Source: Polynucleobacter sp. MG-27-Goln-C1
GTDB taxonomy: Bacteria > Pseudomonadota > Gammaproteobacteria > Burkholderiales > Burkholderiaceae
DNA: 64,000 bases
NCBI RefSeq assembly: GCF_018881905.1
Contig: NZ_JACVPM010000003.1
Span: 145,412-209,411 of the forward strand
Direction: 5' to 3'
In this document: positions 18,932-28,481 of the stretch, in pieces
Position numbering within the stretch: the stretch's first letter is position 1
Layout: each line of letters begins with the position of its first letter
Program-made: the position numbers and the translations under genes
The notes under the pieces: model-generated
Told to the model about the DNA's origin: nothing
The model's database searches: none
Seen by the model: the letters and a program-made list of their open reading frames with translations, nothing else

Positions 18932-20314
18932 TTGCAGACTGAACAAACTGGTTTACAGCGCCACCTCAAAGTGCGGCACATTCGCCTCATGGCATTGGGG
19001 TCCACTATCGGGGTTGGATTATTTCTAGGTTCGGCAAGCGCGATTCAGATCGCGGGACCTTCAATCTTGTTGGGATACCTACTAGCTGGCATCGTTGCCT
19101 TCATCGTCCTTCGCGCTTTGGGTGAGATGGCAGTGCATGAGCCGGTCGCAGGTTCATTTGCAGCCTATGCCAATACTTACGTCGGTCCACTCGCGGGCTA
19201 TATGGTCGGATGGGGTTACTGGACCTATTGGATTGTTGTTGGAATAGCTGAGGTGACTGCCGTTGGCATTTACATGACTATTTGGTTTCCTGACACACCT
19301 CAGTGGATCTGGGCATTGTCTTCGATCTTGATGATGGGTTTGATAAATCTCATTGCCGTAAAAGTATTTGGTGAGTTTGAATTTTGGTTTGCTCTTATCA
19401 AAGTAGTTGCGATTGTTGCCATGATTGCATTGGGCGGCTCAGTCATTTTCTTTGGCTTTACCAATAACTGGAATCCTATTGGCTTTAGTAACTTATGGCA
19501 GCACGGAGGCTTCTTCCCTAATGGCATTAGTGGAATGCTGCTGTCCTTGCAGATGGTCTTATTTGCCTACGTTGGTATCGAGATGATTGGTTTGTCTGCT
19601 GGTGAAGCTGAGAACCCACGCAAAACCATTCCGATGGCGATTGATTCTCTGGCGTGGCGCATCTTGATTTTTTACATGGGTGCGATCCTAGTCATTTTGG
19701 CGATCTTCCCTTGGAATGAGGTTGGTCAACAGGGTAGTCCATTCGTAGTGATGTTTGAGCGGATTGGTTTGCGTGAAGCCGCTGGAATCATTAACTTTGT
19801 AGTGATTACTGCCGCATTGTCATCTTGCAACGCAGGCATCTTTAGCGGCGGGCGACTCCTATATGCACTCTCAGTCAATGGCTATGCACCTTCGCCATTT
19901 GCCAAGCTATCCAAGTACGGTGTGCCACATCGTGCGGTGATGGCGACGGTAGCAATTTGCATGACTGGAGTGGTGCTCAACTACTTCGTTCCAGATAAAG
20001 CATTTCAGTACGTCATGGCTGCGGTTACCTTTGTTGGATTAATGGTGTGGATTGCAATTTTGCTCACCCAAATTCAATTTCGTCGCTCCCTTACAAAAGA
20101 CCAAGTTGCTGAGTTGGCATATCGCACGCCTTGGTGGCCCTATTCCTCGTGGTTCGCATTGGCATTTATTGCCTTGGTAGTGGTGTTAATGGGCTTTCAT
20201 GAGGATGCACGGATTGCATTGGTCTTAGGTCCGTGTTTATTGGGTGTGTATCTAGCTATGTTCTACATCGTTGGCTTGCATCGCAAAACAAAACTGAGTC
20301 GTGAATTCAAATAA
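18932..20314 (+). CDS. Amino acid permease of the APC/AAT family, CycA-like
   Basis: A secondary amino acid importer with 12 predicted membrane segments in the inner membrane. The 460-residue protein begins with LQRHLKVRHIRLMALGSTIG and shares many blocks with E. coli CycA (D-Ser/Ala/Gly permease), such as GPLAGYMVGWGYWTYWIVVG and VKVFGEFEFWFALIKVVAI. Alanine dehydrogenase follows after 10 bp, so alanine or glycine is the most likely substrate. I place the start at the TTG at 18932 because AAAGGAGG stands 7-8 bases before it; a TTG at 18893 would put that site inside the gene. Confidence 0.9.
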   Translation: MQTEQTGLQRHLKVRHIRLMALGSTIGVGLFLGSASAIQIAGPSILLGYLLAGIVAFIVLRALGEMAVHEPVAGSFAAYANTYVGPLAGYMVGWGYWTYWIVVGIAEVTAVGIYMTIWFPDTPQWIWALSSILMMGLINLIAVKVFGEFEFWFALIKVVAIVAMIALGGSVIFFGFTNNWNPIGFSNLWQHGGFFPNGISGMLLSLQMVLFAYVGIEMIGLSAGEAENPRKTIPMAIDSLAWRILIFYMGAILVILAIFPWNEVGQQGSPFVVMFERIGLREAAGIINFVVITAALSSCNAGIFSGGRLLYALSVNGYAPSPFAKLSKYGVPHRAVMATVAICMTGVVLNYFVPDKAFQYVMAAVTFVGLMVWIAILLTQIQFRRSLTKDQVAELAYRTPWWPYSSWFALAFIALVVVLMGFHEDARIALVLGPCLLGVYLAMFYIVGLHRKTKLSREFK

Positions 20315-20324
20315 GGAGACATAA

Positions 20325-21443
20325 ATGATTGTTGGCGTACCTCAAGAAGTAAAAAATAATGAATTTCGTGTTGGCTTAACCCCGGGCAATGTGAGGGGTT
20401 TGTGCAAACAGGGTCACTCCGTTTTAATCCAGCGTGGTGCAGGCGAGCAAATTGGTTTGAGTGATGAGTCGTATCGCTTGGCTGGGGCTACCTTGATCAA
20501 TAGCGCTGCCGAGGTGTTTGCAAAAGCAGAGATGGTGGTGAAGGTGAAGGAGCCTCAGCCACAAGAGTGTGCGATGTTACGTGAAGATCAAATTCTATTT
20601 ACCTATCTACATCTAGCGCCAGATCCACAACAAACCAAGGCCTTGCTTGCCTCAGGTGCGAGTTGCATCGCTTATGAGACTGTTACCTCCTGTAGTGGTG
20701 CCTTGCCGTTGCTAGCCCCAATGAGTGAGGTTGCGGGCAGGATGTCCATTCAAGCAGCGGCTACGCATTTGGAAAAAACAAATGGAGGTTTAGGCATCTT
20801 AATGGCGGGTGTGCCTGGAGTAGCACCTGCAAAGGTAGTTATATTGGGTGCAGGCGTAGTGGGGCGTAATGCCTTACAGATGGCGGTTGGCATGGGTGCA
20901 GATGTTTGCATTTTCGATCGCAACATTGATTGCTTAAGACAGATTGATATGCTCTTTGGCAATCGTGTGAGAACCTTTTACGCCGACCCACTTTTAGTGG
21001 AGTTAGAAGTCTGTGAGGCGGATGTCGTGATTGGTGCCGTATTGTTGCCTGGCGCTGCAGCTCCAAAGCTAGTGACCAGAGAGATGGTACGAAAAATGAA
21101 AACGGGTGCAGTGGTAGTGGATGTGGCAATTGATCAAGGTGGCTGCTTTGAGACATCTAGAGCCACTACACACGCGGATCCTACCTTTATCGTAGATGGT
21201 GTGCTGCACTACTGCGTTGCGAACATGCCCGGAGCTGTTGCTAGAACCTCCACTTTTGCTTTGACGAATGCAACTTACCCGTTCATTGAGGTCTTAGCAA
21301 ACAGCGGAATGGTGCGGGCACTGTCACATAACCATCATCTGCGAAATGGATTGAGTGTGCATCGGGGTAATCTCACTTCTGAGCCAGTAGCGAAAGCGCA
21401 GAAAGTCGATTTTGTGCCAGCGGAAGAGTTGCTGGCTGCTTAG
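20325..21443 (+). CDS. ald: Alanine dehydrogenase
   Basis: NAD-dependent interconversion of L-alanine with pyruvate and ammonia. The 372-residue protein starts MIVGVPQEVKNNEFRVGLTP, has the substrate Lys segment VVKVKEPQPQE, the catalytic-His segment YLHLAPDPQQT, and the Rossmann loop VILGAGVVGRNALQMAVGMGA, with DQGGCFETS and NMPGAVARTST near the end. In the same operon as the upstream permease, which would feed it alanine for use as carbon and nitrogen source. Confidence 0.96.
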   Translation: MIVGVPQEVKNNEFRVGLTPGNVRGLCKQGHSVLIQRGAGEQIGLSDESYRLAGATLINSAAEVFAKAEMVVKVKEPQPQECAMLREDQILFTYLHLAPDPQQTKALLASGASCIAYETVTSCSGALPLLAPMSEVAGRMSIQAAATHLEKTNGGLGILMAGVPGVAPAKVVILGAGVVGRNALQMAVGMGADVCIFDRNIDCLRQIDMLFGNRVRTFYADPLLVELEVCEADVVIGAVLLPGAAAPKLVTREMVRKMKTGAVVVDVAIDQGGCFETSRATTHADPTFIVDGVLHYCVANMPGAVARTSTFALTNATYPFIEVLANSGMVRALSHNHHLRNGLSVHRGNLTSEPVAKAQKVDFVPAEELLAA

Positions 21444-21474
21444 TTGCTTCACCTAAGTTGTCATGATTGAAAGT

Positions 21475-21502
21475 CTTGGGAGTCCAGGCTCCCAAGCTTT
21501 CC
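21475..21502 (+). terminator. Hairpin terminator behind ald
   Basis: A perfect 8-bp stem (CTTGGGAG / CTCCCAAG) with a 6-base loop, followed by CTTTCCTC. The T-run is interrupted by C, so efficiency may be partial. It separates ald from the GDT1-type gene. Confidence 0.6.
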
Positions 21503-21517
21503 TCTATCATTAAGAGC

Positions 21518-22093
21518 ATGGACTTATCTGCTTTAGCACTTTCTACTGGTGTAGTCGCTCTCGCTGAGATGGGTGATAAAACCCAATTACTCTCTTTGAT
21601 GTTGGCTGCGCGCTATCCAAAACAGGCGCTTGCCATTATTGGTGGGATATTCATTGCAACGATTGCCAATCATGCTTGCGCAGCCTTGCTGGGACATTGG
21701 TTAACCACTTTTATGAGCCCAGATCTTCTGAAGTGGGTCTTGGGCTTGAGCTTTTTAGGAATTGGTCTGTGGCTATTAGTACCCGACCATATTGATGATG
21801 CTGGTGGGTCAAAGGTAGCCGATAAAGCCTTTCAAGTATTCATGTTGACGGTTGGACTCTTTTTCTTAGCGGAGATGGGGGATAAAACCCAAATTGCTAC
21901 GATCGCCTTGGGCGCTAAATATTCTGATGTCTTTTCAGTAACGGTTGGCACCACTTTGGGGATGATGTTGGCTAATGCTCCAGCAGTCTGGATTGGACAG
22001 AAATTTACCAAGCGTATGCCCATTAAGTGGGTGCACGCTATAGCTGCCGTTACATTCATTGCCATCGGTATTGCTACCCTCATCTGGGCTTAG
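21518..22093 (+). CDS. TMEM165/GDT1 (UPF0016) family membrane protein, probable Mn2+ exporter
   Basis: A six-segment inner membrane protein with the family hallmark E-M-G-D-K-T-Q twice, near residues 17-23 and 123-129, in the two halves of an internal repeat. Bacterial members such as Vibrio MneA export manganese, so that is the likely role. I chose the ATG at 21518 (191 residues, AAGAG upstream); a start at 21467 would read through the ald terminator. No manganese riboswitch is visible. Confidence 0.88.
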   Translation: MDLSALALSTGVVALAEMGDKTQLLSLMLAARYPKQALAIIGGIFIATIANHACAALLGHWLTTFMSPDLLKWVLGLSFLGIGLWLLVPDHIDDAGGSKVADKAFQVFMLTVGLFFLAEMGDKTQIATIALGAKYSDVFSVTVGTTLGMMLANAPAVWIGQKFTKRMPIKWVHAIAAVTFIAIGIATLIWA

Positions 22094-22126
22094 GTCGAAT
22101 TTTTCTAAGGGGCTTAAAATTGCCCT

Positions 22127-24745
22127 ATGAAAACTGATCTGCCACAGAGCTTTCGCAGGCTCGAATACCGCGCTCCCAATTACACCTTTTCACAGGTTGA
22201 GCTAGACATTGCTTTAGATCCTGCTAGGACGATTGTGAAGAGTCGCCTAGAGGTTCTCCCTGGTGCTGGGCATGAAGCTGGTATGCCTTTGGTATTGCAA
22301 GGTCATGAATTGGAGTTTGTGAGTTTGCGTATTAATGGCGAAGCGCATCGTCAGTTTGAGCTCACTCCAGAAACGTTAACGATTAATGCACTACCCAATG
22401 AAGGCAAACAAGCTTTCGTTGTTGAGATCATCTGCGTGTGTGTGCCTGAGAAAAATACCTCACTCATGGGCTTGTATGTCTCGAATGGAAATTTCTTCAC
22501 CCAGTGTGAAGCCGAGGGTTTCAGGAAGATTACTTACTTCCTTGATAGACCGGATGTGATGGCGCGCTATCGTGTCACTCTCCGTGCTCGTGAGGCAGAG
22601 TGTCCAGTATTGCTATCCAATGGCAACCTCATTAGTACTGAAAAGTTGCCTAATGGTTGGCATAGCGCCGTTTGGGAAGATCCGTTTCCAAAACCATCCT
22701 ACCTATTTGCCTTGGTTGCCGGAAAGCTCGAGTGCATTGAAGAAACTATCACCACTAGTAGTGGTGCAAAAAAGTTATTGCAGATTTGGGTTGAGCCACA
22801 TGACTTGAAAAAGACCCGTCATGCGATGGATTCTTTAATTGCCTCGATTCATTGGGATGAAAAACGCTACGGCCTTGAACTCGATCTCGAGCGTTTCATG
22901 ATTGTGGCGGTAGGTGATTTCAATATGGGTGCGATGGAAAACAAGGGCCTCAATGTTTTCAATACCAAGTATGTTCTTGCTCAAGCAGAAACTGCAACGG
23001 ATGCTGACTTCGCTAACATCGAAAGCGTGGTAGCCCATGAGTACTTCCACAATTGGACGGGCAATCGAGTTACCTGTCGAGATTGGTTTCAGCTTTCTCT
23101 TAAAGAAGGTTTAACTGTATTCCGTGATCAAGAGTTCTCTGCCGATCAAATGGGTAGCGAGTCCGGTAGGGCAGTTAAGCGTATTGAAGATGTGCGTTTA
23201 TTGCGCCAACTTCAGTTCCCTGAAGATGCCGGCCCGATGGCACATCCAATTCGTCCGGACGAGTATCAAGAGATCAATAACTTCTATACGGTGACCGTGT
23301 ATGAGAAGGGTGCTGAAGTTGTGCGTATGTATCAAACCCTATTAGGTGTTGAGGGTTTCCGTAAGGGCATGGATCTGTATTTCAAGCGTCATGATGGTCA
23401 AGCAGTCACCTGTGATGATTTCTTGGCGGCGATGGCTGATGCTAATCACCGTGATCTTTCCCAGTTTAAGAATTGGTATAGCCAAGCAGGTACTCCTAAG
23501 GTCAAGGTTCAGGAGTTCTATGATGCGGATAAAAAGCAATATCAAATTACTTTGACGCAAAGTCCTTCAGTAAATACAGCGCACAAGGATAGCAAGCCGT
23601 TTCATATTCCATTGAAGATGCGCTTATTAACTCCTGCAGATGATCAGGTCGAAACTTTATTGGAGCTAATTCAAGATCAGCAAACCTGGACTTTTGATCA
23701 AGTGACAAGTCGCCCCGTGCTATCGATCAATCGCAATTTCTCAGCCCCGATCAATTTAGATTTTGATCAAAGTGAGGCGGACCTGCTCACTATGTTCTCG
23801 AGCGATGACGATGCTTTTAATCGCTGGGAAGCCGGTCAGAAACTGGCAATGCAAATGATTTTGGGTAATCGCTTACCCGATAAAGCCCTGATTGAGGCTT
23901 ATCGCACTCTCTTGACTGATCCGGAGTTAGATCCGGCATTCAAAGAGCTGGCGCTGACTTTGCCTGCTGAGACTTATTTATACGAACAGTGCGCAAGCGT
24001 TGATCCTCAACAGATTTATGCTGCACGTCGTGCTTTTCGCCATGCTATTGCGAGCGAGTTGCGTATAGAGTGGGCGGCTCTCTACCAGCAGATGCAAACA
24101 CCAGGACCGTTTAATCCTGATGCAGCAAGTGCTGGTAAGCGTGCTTTAAAGAATCTTGCACTCAGCATGCTGCTTGAAGCCGATCCGTTGATCTGGGCAC
24201 CTATGGCGGTCAATCAATATCAAAATGCTGACAATATGACTGACCGATATGCCGCCTTGGCTGGTTTAGTGATGCATGGATGCAAAGCAGCCGCAGTCTG
24301 TCTGGAAGATTTTTATACCCGATTTGCTGATGATGCTTTAGTAATTGATAAGTGGTTTGCATTGCAATCGAGCAGACCTCCAGTGGCGAACGCTGAATCT
24401 ACCTTGAGTGAAGTCAAACGTTTGCGTGAACATGAAGCTTTCAAAATGAATAACCCCAACCGTGTTCGTAGCGTGATTCATGCTTTTTGTATGAATAACC
24501 CCGCTAGCTTTCATCAAGTGGATGGTAGCGGTTATGCATTTTGGGCTGAATCCGTTCTCGCCTTAGATCCAATTAATCCACAAGTTGCTGCTCGTTTGGC
24601 CAGGGGATTGGATCGCTGGCGTCAATTTGCCCCGCTTTATCAGGAGCAGATGCTGTCAGCCCTAAGGCGGGTTGCAGCATGCGAAACCCTCTCTGCAGAT
24701 GTGAAAGAGGTGGTTTCTAAGGCTTTAGGCAATTCAGCTAGCTAG
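22127..24745 (+). CDS. pepN: Aminopeptidase N (M1 family)
   Basis: Zinc aminopeptidase that trims N-terminal residues from peptides in the cytoplasm. The 872-residue protein has the GAMEN exopeptidase motif (MGAMENKGLNVFN, ~residue 268) and the zinc site HEYFHNWTGNR plus downstream Glu in LKEGLTVFRDQEF (~304-335). The short form of the C-terminal domain and the total length match E. coli PepN (870). It lies 33 bp behind the GDT1-type gene. Confidence 0.96.
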   Translation: MKTDLPQSFRRLEYRAPNYTFSQVELDIALDPARTIVKSRLEVLPGAGHEAGMPLVLQGHELEFVSLRINGEAHRQFELTPETLTINALPNEGKQAFVVEIICVCVPEKNTSLMGLYVSNGNFFTQCEAEGFRKITYFLDRPDVMARYRVTLRAREAECPVLLSNGNLISTEKLPNGWHSAVWEDPFPKPSYLFALVAGKLECIEETITTSSGAKKLLQIWVEPHDLKKTRHAMDSLIASIHWDEKRYGLELDLERFMIVAVGDFNMGAMENKGLNVFNTKYVLAQAETATDADFANIESVVAHEYFHNWTGNRVTCRDWFQLSLKEGLTVFRDQEFSADQMGSESGRAVKRIEDVRLLRQLQFPEDAGPMAHPIRPDEYQEINNFYTVTVYEKGAEVVRMYQTLLGVEGFRKGMDLYFKRHDGQAVTCDDFLAAMADANHRDLSQFKNWYSQAGTPKVKVQEFYDADKKQYQITLTQSPSVNTAHKDSKPFHIPLKMRLLTPADDQVETLLELIQDQQTWTFDQVTSRPVLSINRNFSAPINLDFDQSEADLLTMFSSDDDAFNRWEAGQKLAMQMILGNRLPDKALIEAYRTLLTDPELDPAFKELALTLPAETYLYEQCASVDPQQIYAARRAFRHAIASELRIEWAALYQQMQTPGPFNPDAASAGKRALKNLALSMLLEADPLIWAPMAVNQYQNADNMTDRYAALAGLVMHGCKAAAVCLEDFYTRFADDALVIDKWFALQSSRPPVANAESTLSEVKRLREHEAFKMNNPNRVRSVIHAFCMNNPASFHQVDGSGYAFWAESVLALDPINPQVAARLARGLDRWRQFAPLYQEQMLSALRRVAACETLSADVKEVVSKALGNSAS

Positions 24746-24799
24746 AACAAGGCAAAATAGACCTCATACAGATATAAACCCATCACGGAGAAACTCCTT

Positions 24800-25810
24800 T
24801 TGAGCGCTTCAAGTACTTTTAATACCAATTTCAAGCAATACCTGACTTCTACCAAGGTGAAGGGTGCAGACATTCCTGCGGGCCTACAAGAGTTGCTATT
24901 AGCAGTTGCTGATACTTGCTCAACCTTGAGTCATGAAGTTGCTCAAGGCGCCTTAATTGGTTTATTGGGCTCTGCTGGTACTGGCAATGTTCAGGGCGAA
25001 GTTCAGCAAAAACTAGATGTGATTGCCAATGACTTATTAATTGATGGTGTGCAGGGATGCAAATCATTGGCTGGTCTAGCCTCTGAGGAGATGGAGTTAC
25101 CACTCCCGGTTCAAGGTACTGGCGACTACTTGTTGTTATTTGATCCATTGGATGGCTCTTCAAATATCGATGTGAATGTATCTATCGGCACTATTTTTTC
25201 TGTGCTCAAAAAACAAGATCCTACGGCGCCTTTGCAAACTTCAGATTTCTTATTGTCAGGCCGCCACCAGGTAGCAGCTGGTTACGTTGTGTATGGTCCA
25301 CAAACCACCATGGCATTAACTCTGGGTGATGGCGTAGTGATGTTCACCCTCAATAAAGTGACTGGTGAATTTGTTTTAATTAAGCACGCGGTAGAGATTT
25401 CTCACTCAACTAAAGAATTCGCTATCAATATGTCGAACATGCGCCACTGGGCTGAGCCTGTGCGTCGCTACGTCGATGAGTGCTTAGCTGGCGTGAGTGG
25501 AGAGCGTGATAAAGATTTCAATATGCGCTGGATTGCATCCATGGTTGCTGATGTGCACCGTGTCTTATCGCGTGGCGGTATCTTTATGTACCCCTGGGAT
25601 CAACGTGAGCCACATAAGCCAGGAAAGCTACGCCTGATGTATGAGGCAAACCCGATGAGCTTCTTGGTAGAGCAGGCTGGCGGCGCGTCGACCAATGGTG
25701 ATCAACTCATTATGGATATGGTTCCTACAGAGCTACATGAACGTGTTTCTGTCATGCTGGGTTCTAAGGAGGAGATTGAGCGTTTACAGCATTACCATTC
25801 TCAGGCCTAA
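24800..25810 (+). CDS. fbp: Fructose-1,6-bisphosphatase class 1
   Basis: Gluconeogenic dephosphorylation of fructose 1,6-bisphosphate. The 336-residue protein shows the metal-site segment [20 protein letters not shown] (~residue 110), the sugar-binding GGIFMYPWD and [20 protein letters not shown]. The start is a TTG with CGGAG about 10 bases before it. GGAG can pair with CTCC just after it (3-base loop), which may lower translation. A strong terminator follows. Confidence 0.96.
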   Translation: MSASSTFNTNFKQYLTSTKVKGADIPAGLQELLLAVADTCSTLSHEVAQGALIGLLGSAGTGNVQGEVQQKLDVIANDLLIDGVQGCKSLAGLASEEMELPLPVQGTGDYLLLFDPLDGSSNIDVNVSIGTIFSVLKKQDPTAPLQTSDFLLSGRHQVAAGYVVYGPQTTMALTLGDGVVMFTLNKVTGEFVLIKHAVEISHSTKEFAINMSNMRHWAEPVRRYVDECLAGVSGERDKDFNMRWIASMVADVHRVLSRGGIFMYPWDQREPHKPGKLRLMYEANPMSFLVEQAGGASTNGDQLIMDMVPTELHERVSVMLGSKEEIERLQHYHSQA

Positions 25811-25845
25811 TATTCTTACAGCACTTAGAGTGAGTAAGATCTAAC

Positions 25846-25876
25846 AAAAAAGCCCAATCACTGATTGGGCTTTTTT
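25846..25876. terminator. Bidirectional terminator between fbp and cphA
   Basis: A run of six A, an 8-bp stem (GCCCAATC / GATTGGGC) with a 3-base loop, and six T. With A-runs and T-runs on both sides, it can stop transcription from fbp (+) and from the cphA operon (-). Confidence 0.92.
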
Positions 25877-25910
25877 ATTTCAGACGATCACTTGAAAATC
25901 AATTAAAGAA

Positions 25911-28481
25911 CTAAGGCTGCACTTTCTCTTTAAGATAGGCCAGAGATTCTTCTACTTGGTCAATGAGAATTAGACAGATGTCGCCAGCTGATAAATCATT
26001 GAGGGCGGTATCGATAGCGAGAAATTCACCAGTAATTTCTTTAACCTGTTTGGCTTTCTTAGTGCCTACCAAACCTTCTTGTAGAAGTTTAAGAACTTCT
26101 CCATCTTCTCGACCACGTTGACACTGATCTTGATAGAGGATGACATTGTCAAAGCTATTGCCAAGAATGCGTGTCAGATCACGAATATCTTCATCGCGAC
26201 GATCGCCGGCACCGCTAATGACTACGTGGCTCTTCTTAGGCTTCATGGCCTCGATAGCGCTTGCTAAAGCACGCATTGCGTCTGGGTTGTGACCATAGTC
26301 AGCAATCACAGTGGCGCCTTTATGCTGGAATTGATTAAAGCGTCCCGGTACCGAATTAGCTGAGCTCTCAAAAGAATGAAGTCCACGTGCAATCTTTTCG
26401 GCATCAAGGCCTAAAGCCCAGCCAGCACCAATAGAAGCCATAGCATTTTCGATCTGGAAACCTAAAACACCATTTTGAGTCAGCGGAATCTCGCTTACGG
26501 GGAAGCGGAAGAGTACTCGCGCTCCCTTTGAGCAGACGATATAGGTACCATCAAAGTAGATTACTTTTTTATTCTTTGCGCGATGAGCCGCAATTACAGG
26601 ATGATGTTGATTCTGTGCAAAGAAAATCACGCGACCAGTGCAAACATCACCCATCTTCACGACTATCGGATCGGCAGCGTTCAGAACTGCTGCGCCGGTT
26701 GGCGCGACGTTCATCACAATGACCCGCTTCAGAATCGCTAAGTCTTCTACGCTGGTGATGTAGTTAAGGCCTAAGTGGTCACCTTCACCAATATTGGTCA
26801 CAACGGCAACTTCACAGCGGTCAAAGCCAAGACCTTCACGCAACATTCCGCCGCGAGCTGTTTCTAATACGGCAGCATCGACATCAGGATGCATGAGGAC
26901 ATTACGTGCACTCTTAGGGCCACTGCAATCACCGGAATCAATTAGGCGATGGTTGATATAGACGCCATCAGTAGTCGTCATGCCCACGCGTAAACCAGTC
27001 TCATTCAATAAATGAGAAATCAGGCGAACGGTAGTGGTCTTACCATTGGTGCCAGTGACAGCTACCACTGGAATACGGCCATCCTCACCCAATGGATACA
27101 TCATATTGACGATATCTTCACCAACAGGGCGGCTCTTGCCGTACGAGGGTTTGAGATGCATGCGTAGGCCTGGTGCAGCATTGACTTCAACAATGCCACC
27201 ACCTTGAGTCTCTAGAGGTTTGTAAATCGCCTCACAAAGAATGTCGACACCAGCAATATCTAAGCCAATCATTTGGGCGGCTGCAATTGCGCTGGCAGCT
27301 ACATCTGGATGAACATCATCAGTCACATCGGTCGCTGTACCACCAGTGCTCAGATTGGCGTTATTACGAAGTAAGACGCGCTCACCAGTCTTGGGAACAT
27401 ATTGAGGGCTTAAGCCATTGCTGGCTAAGTGTGCAAGGGCAATGTCATCAAAACGAATTTTGGTTAATGCGGTTGCATGGCCGTCGCCGCGCAATGGATT
27501 TTTGTTTTCTAGTTCAACCAGCTCAGAGACGGAATGTTTTCCATCGCCAACCACTTGAGCGGGTTCGCGGCGAGCTGCAGCGGATAGGCGATTGCCTACC
27601 ACTAGCAGGCGATAGTCAGCGCCAGGTAAGTAGCGCTCAACAATGGTTTCACGACCAAAGGCTTGGGTAACTACAAAGCCTGCGCGCACCTCTTCTTCAG
27701 TTTGAATGTTGGCAACAACACCTTTGCCTTGATTACCGTCTTTAGGTTTAAGAACAATCGGGCCACCAATCTTTTGGGCAGCGCGCCAAGCATCATCAGC
27801 GGTAGTAACTACTTCGCCGATCGGAACGGATACTCCCGCAGCTGCTAATAGATTTTTAGTGAGTTCTTTATCTTGTGCAATAGCTTCAGCAATTGCGCTG
27901 GTGTCGCTGGTCTCAGCAGCTTGAATACGCTTTTGCTTGCTACCCCAACCAAACTGCACCATGCTGCCCTCAGTCATGCGGCGATAGGGGATATTTCTTT
28001 GTACGGCAGCATCGACGATAGATCCGGTGCTTGGCCCTAAGCGTACATCTTCATACAAAGCCTCTAATTCAGAGAGGGCGGCTGCTAAATCAAATGGCAC
28101 ATCATTGAGTGTTGCCTGGATTAGCCCAAAAGCAAAGTCAAATGCCATGCGCCCAACAACTTCTTCGGTGTACTCCACCACTACTTGAAATATGCCGACT
28201 TCAGTAGTTTGTACAGTGCGGCTAAAAGTTACTGGACAGCCTGCTTGAGACTGAAGACCTAAAGCGGCATGTTCAAGAGCGTGTGCGAGGGAGAGGATTT
28301 CATTATGTCCACCACGACGCATGCTGCCCAACTGAGGGAAGCGTTCGCGAATCTTGATTTCAAACTGCGGGATTGATTCAATGGAGCGTTCTGTTTCATC
28401 GCAAGAAACAATTGCCTCTAGGGCTGTGTGGCGGCTCCATAAATTTGGGCCGCGCAACATGCGAATACGGGTGATTTCCAA
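25911..28481 (-). CDS. cphA: Cyanophycin synthetase, full-length (CphA)
   Basis: Makes cyanophycin, a poly-Asp backbone with Arg side chains that stores nitrogen. The 856-residue protein has the N-terminal domain beginning MEITRIRMLRGPNLWS, an ATP-grasp domain (~160-480; PIVLKPKDGNQGKGVV, IVEVNAAPGLRMHLKPSYG) that adds Asp, and a Mur-ligase-like domain with intact P-loop VAVTGTNGKTTTVRLI (~478), ADYGHNPDAMRAL and GDRRDEDIRDL that adds Arg. It starts with TTG directly after the TAA of the upstream cphA-like gene, so it is surely co-translated. Confidence 0.93.
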   Translation of the reverse strand: MEITRIRMLRGPNLWSRHTALEAIVSCDETERSIESIPQFEIKIRERFPQLGSMRRGGHNEILSLAHALEHAALGLQSQAGCPVTFSRTVQTTEVGIFQVVVEYTEEVVGRMAFDFAFGLIQATLNDVPFDLAAALSELEALYEDVRLGPSTGSIVDAAVQRNIPYRRMTEGSMVQFGWGSKQKRIQAAETSDTSAIAEAIAQDKELTKNLLAAAGVSVPIGEVVTTADDAWRAAQKIGGPIVLKPKDGNQGKGVVANIQTEEEVRAGFVVTQAFGRETIVERYLPGADYRLLVVGNRLSAAARREPAQVVGDGKHSVSELVELENKNPLRGDGHATALTKIRFDDIALAHLASNGLSPQYVPKTGERVLLRNNANLSTGGTATDVTDDVHPDVAASAIAAAQMIGLDIAGVDILCEAIYKPLETQGGGIVEVNAAPGLRMHLKPSYGKSRPVGEDIVNMMYPLGEDGRIPVVAVTGTNGKTTTVRLISHLLNETGLRVGMTTTDGVYINHRLIDSGDCSGPKSARNVLMHPDVDAAVLETARGGMLREGLGFDRCEVAVVTNIGEGDHLGLNYITSVEDLAILKRVIVMNVAPTGAAVLNAADPIVVKMGDVCTGRVIFFAQNQHHPVIAAHRAKNKKVIYFDGTYIVCSKGARVLFRFPVSEIPLTQNGVLGFQIENAMASIGAGWALGLDAEKIARGLHSFESSANSVPGRFNQFQHKGATVIADYGHNPDAMRALASAIEAMKPKKSHVVISGAGDRRDEDIRDLTRILGNSFDNVILYQDQCQRGREDGEVLKLLQEGLVGTKKAKQVKEITGEFLAIDTALNDLSAGDICLILIDQVEESLAYLKEKVQP

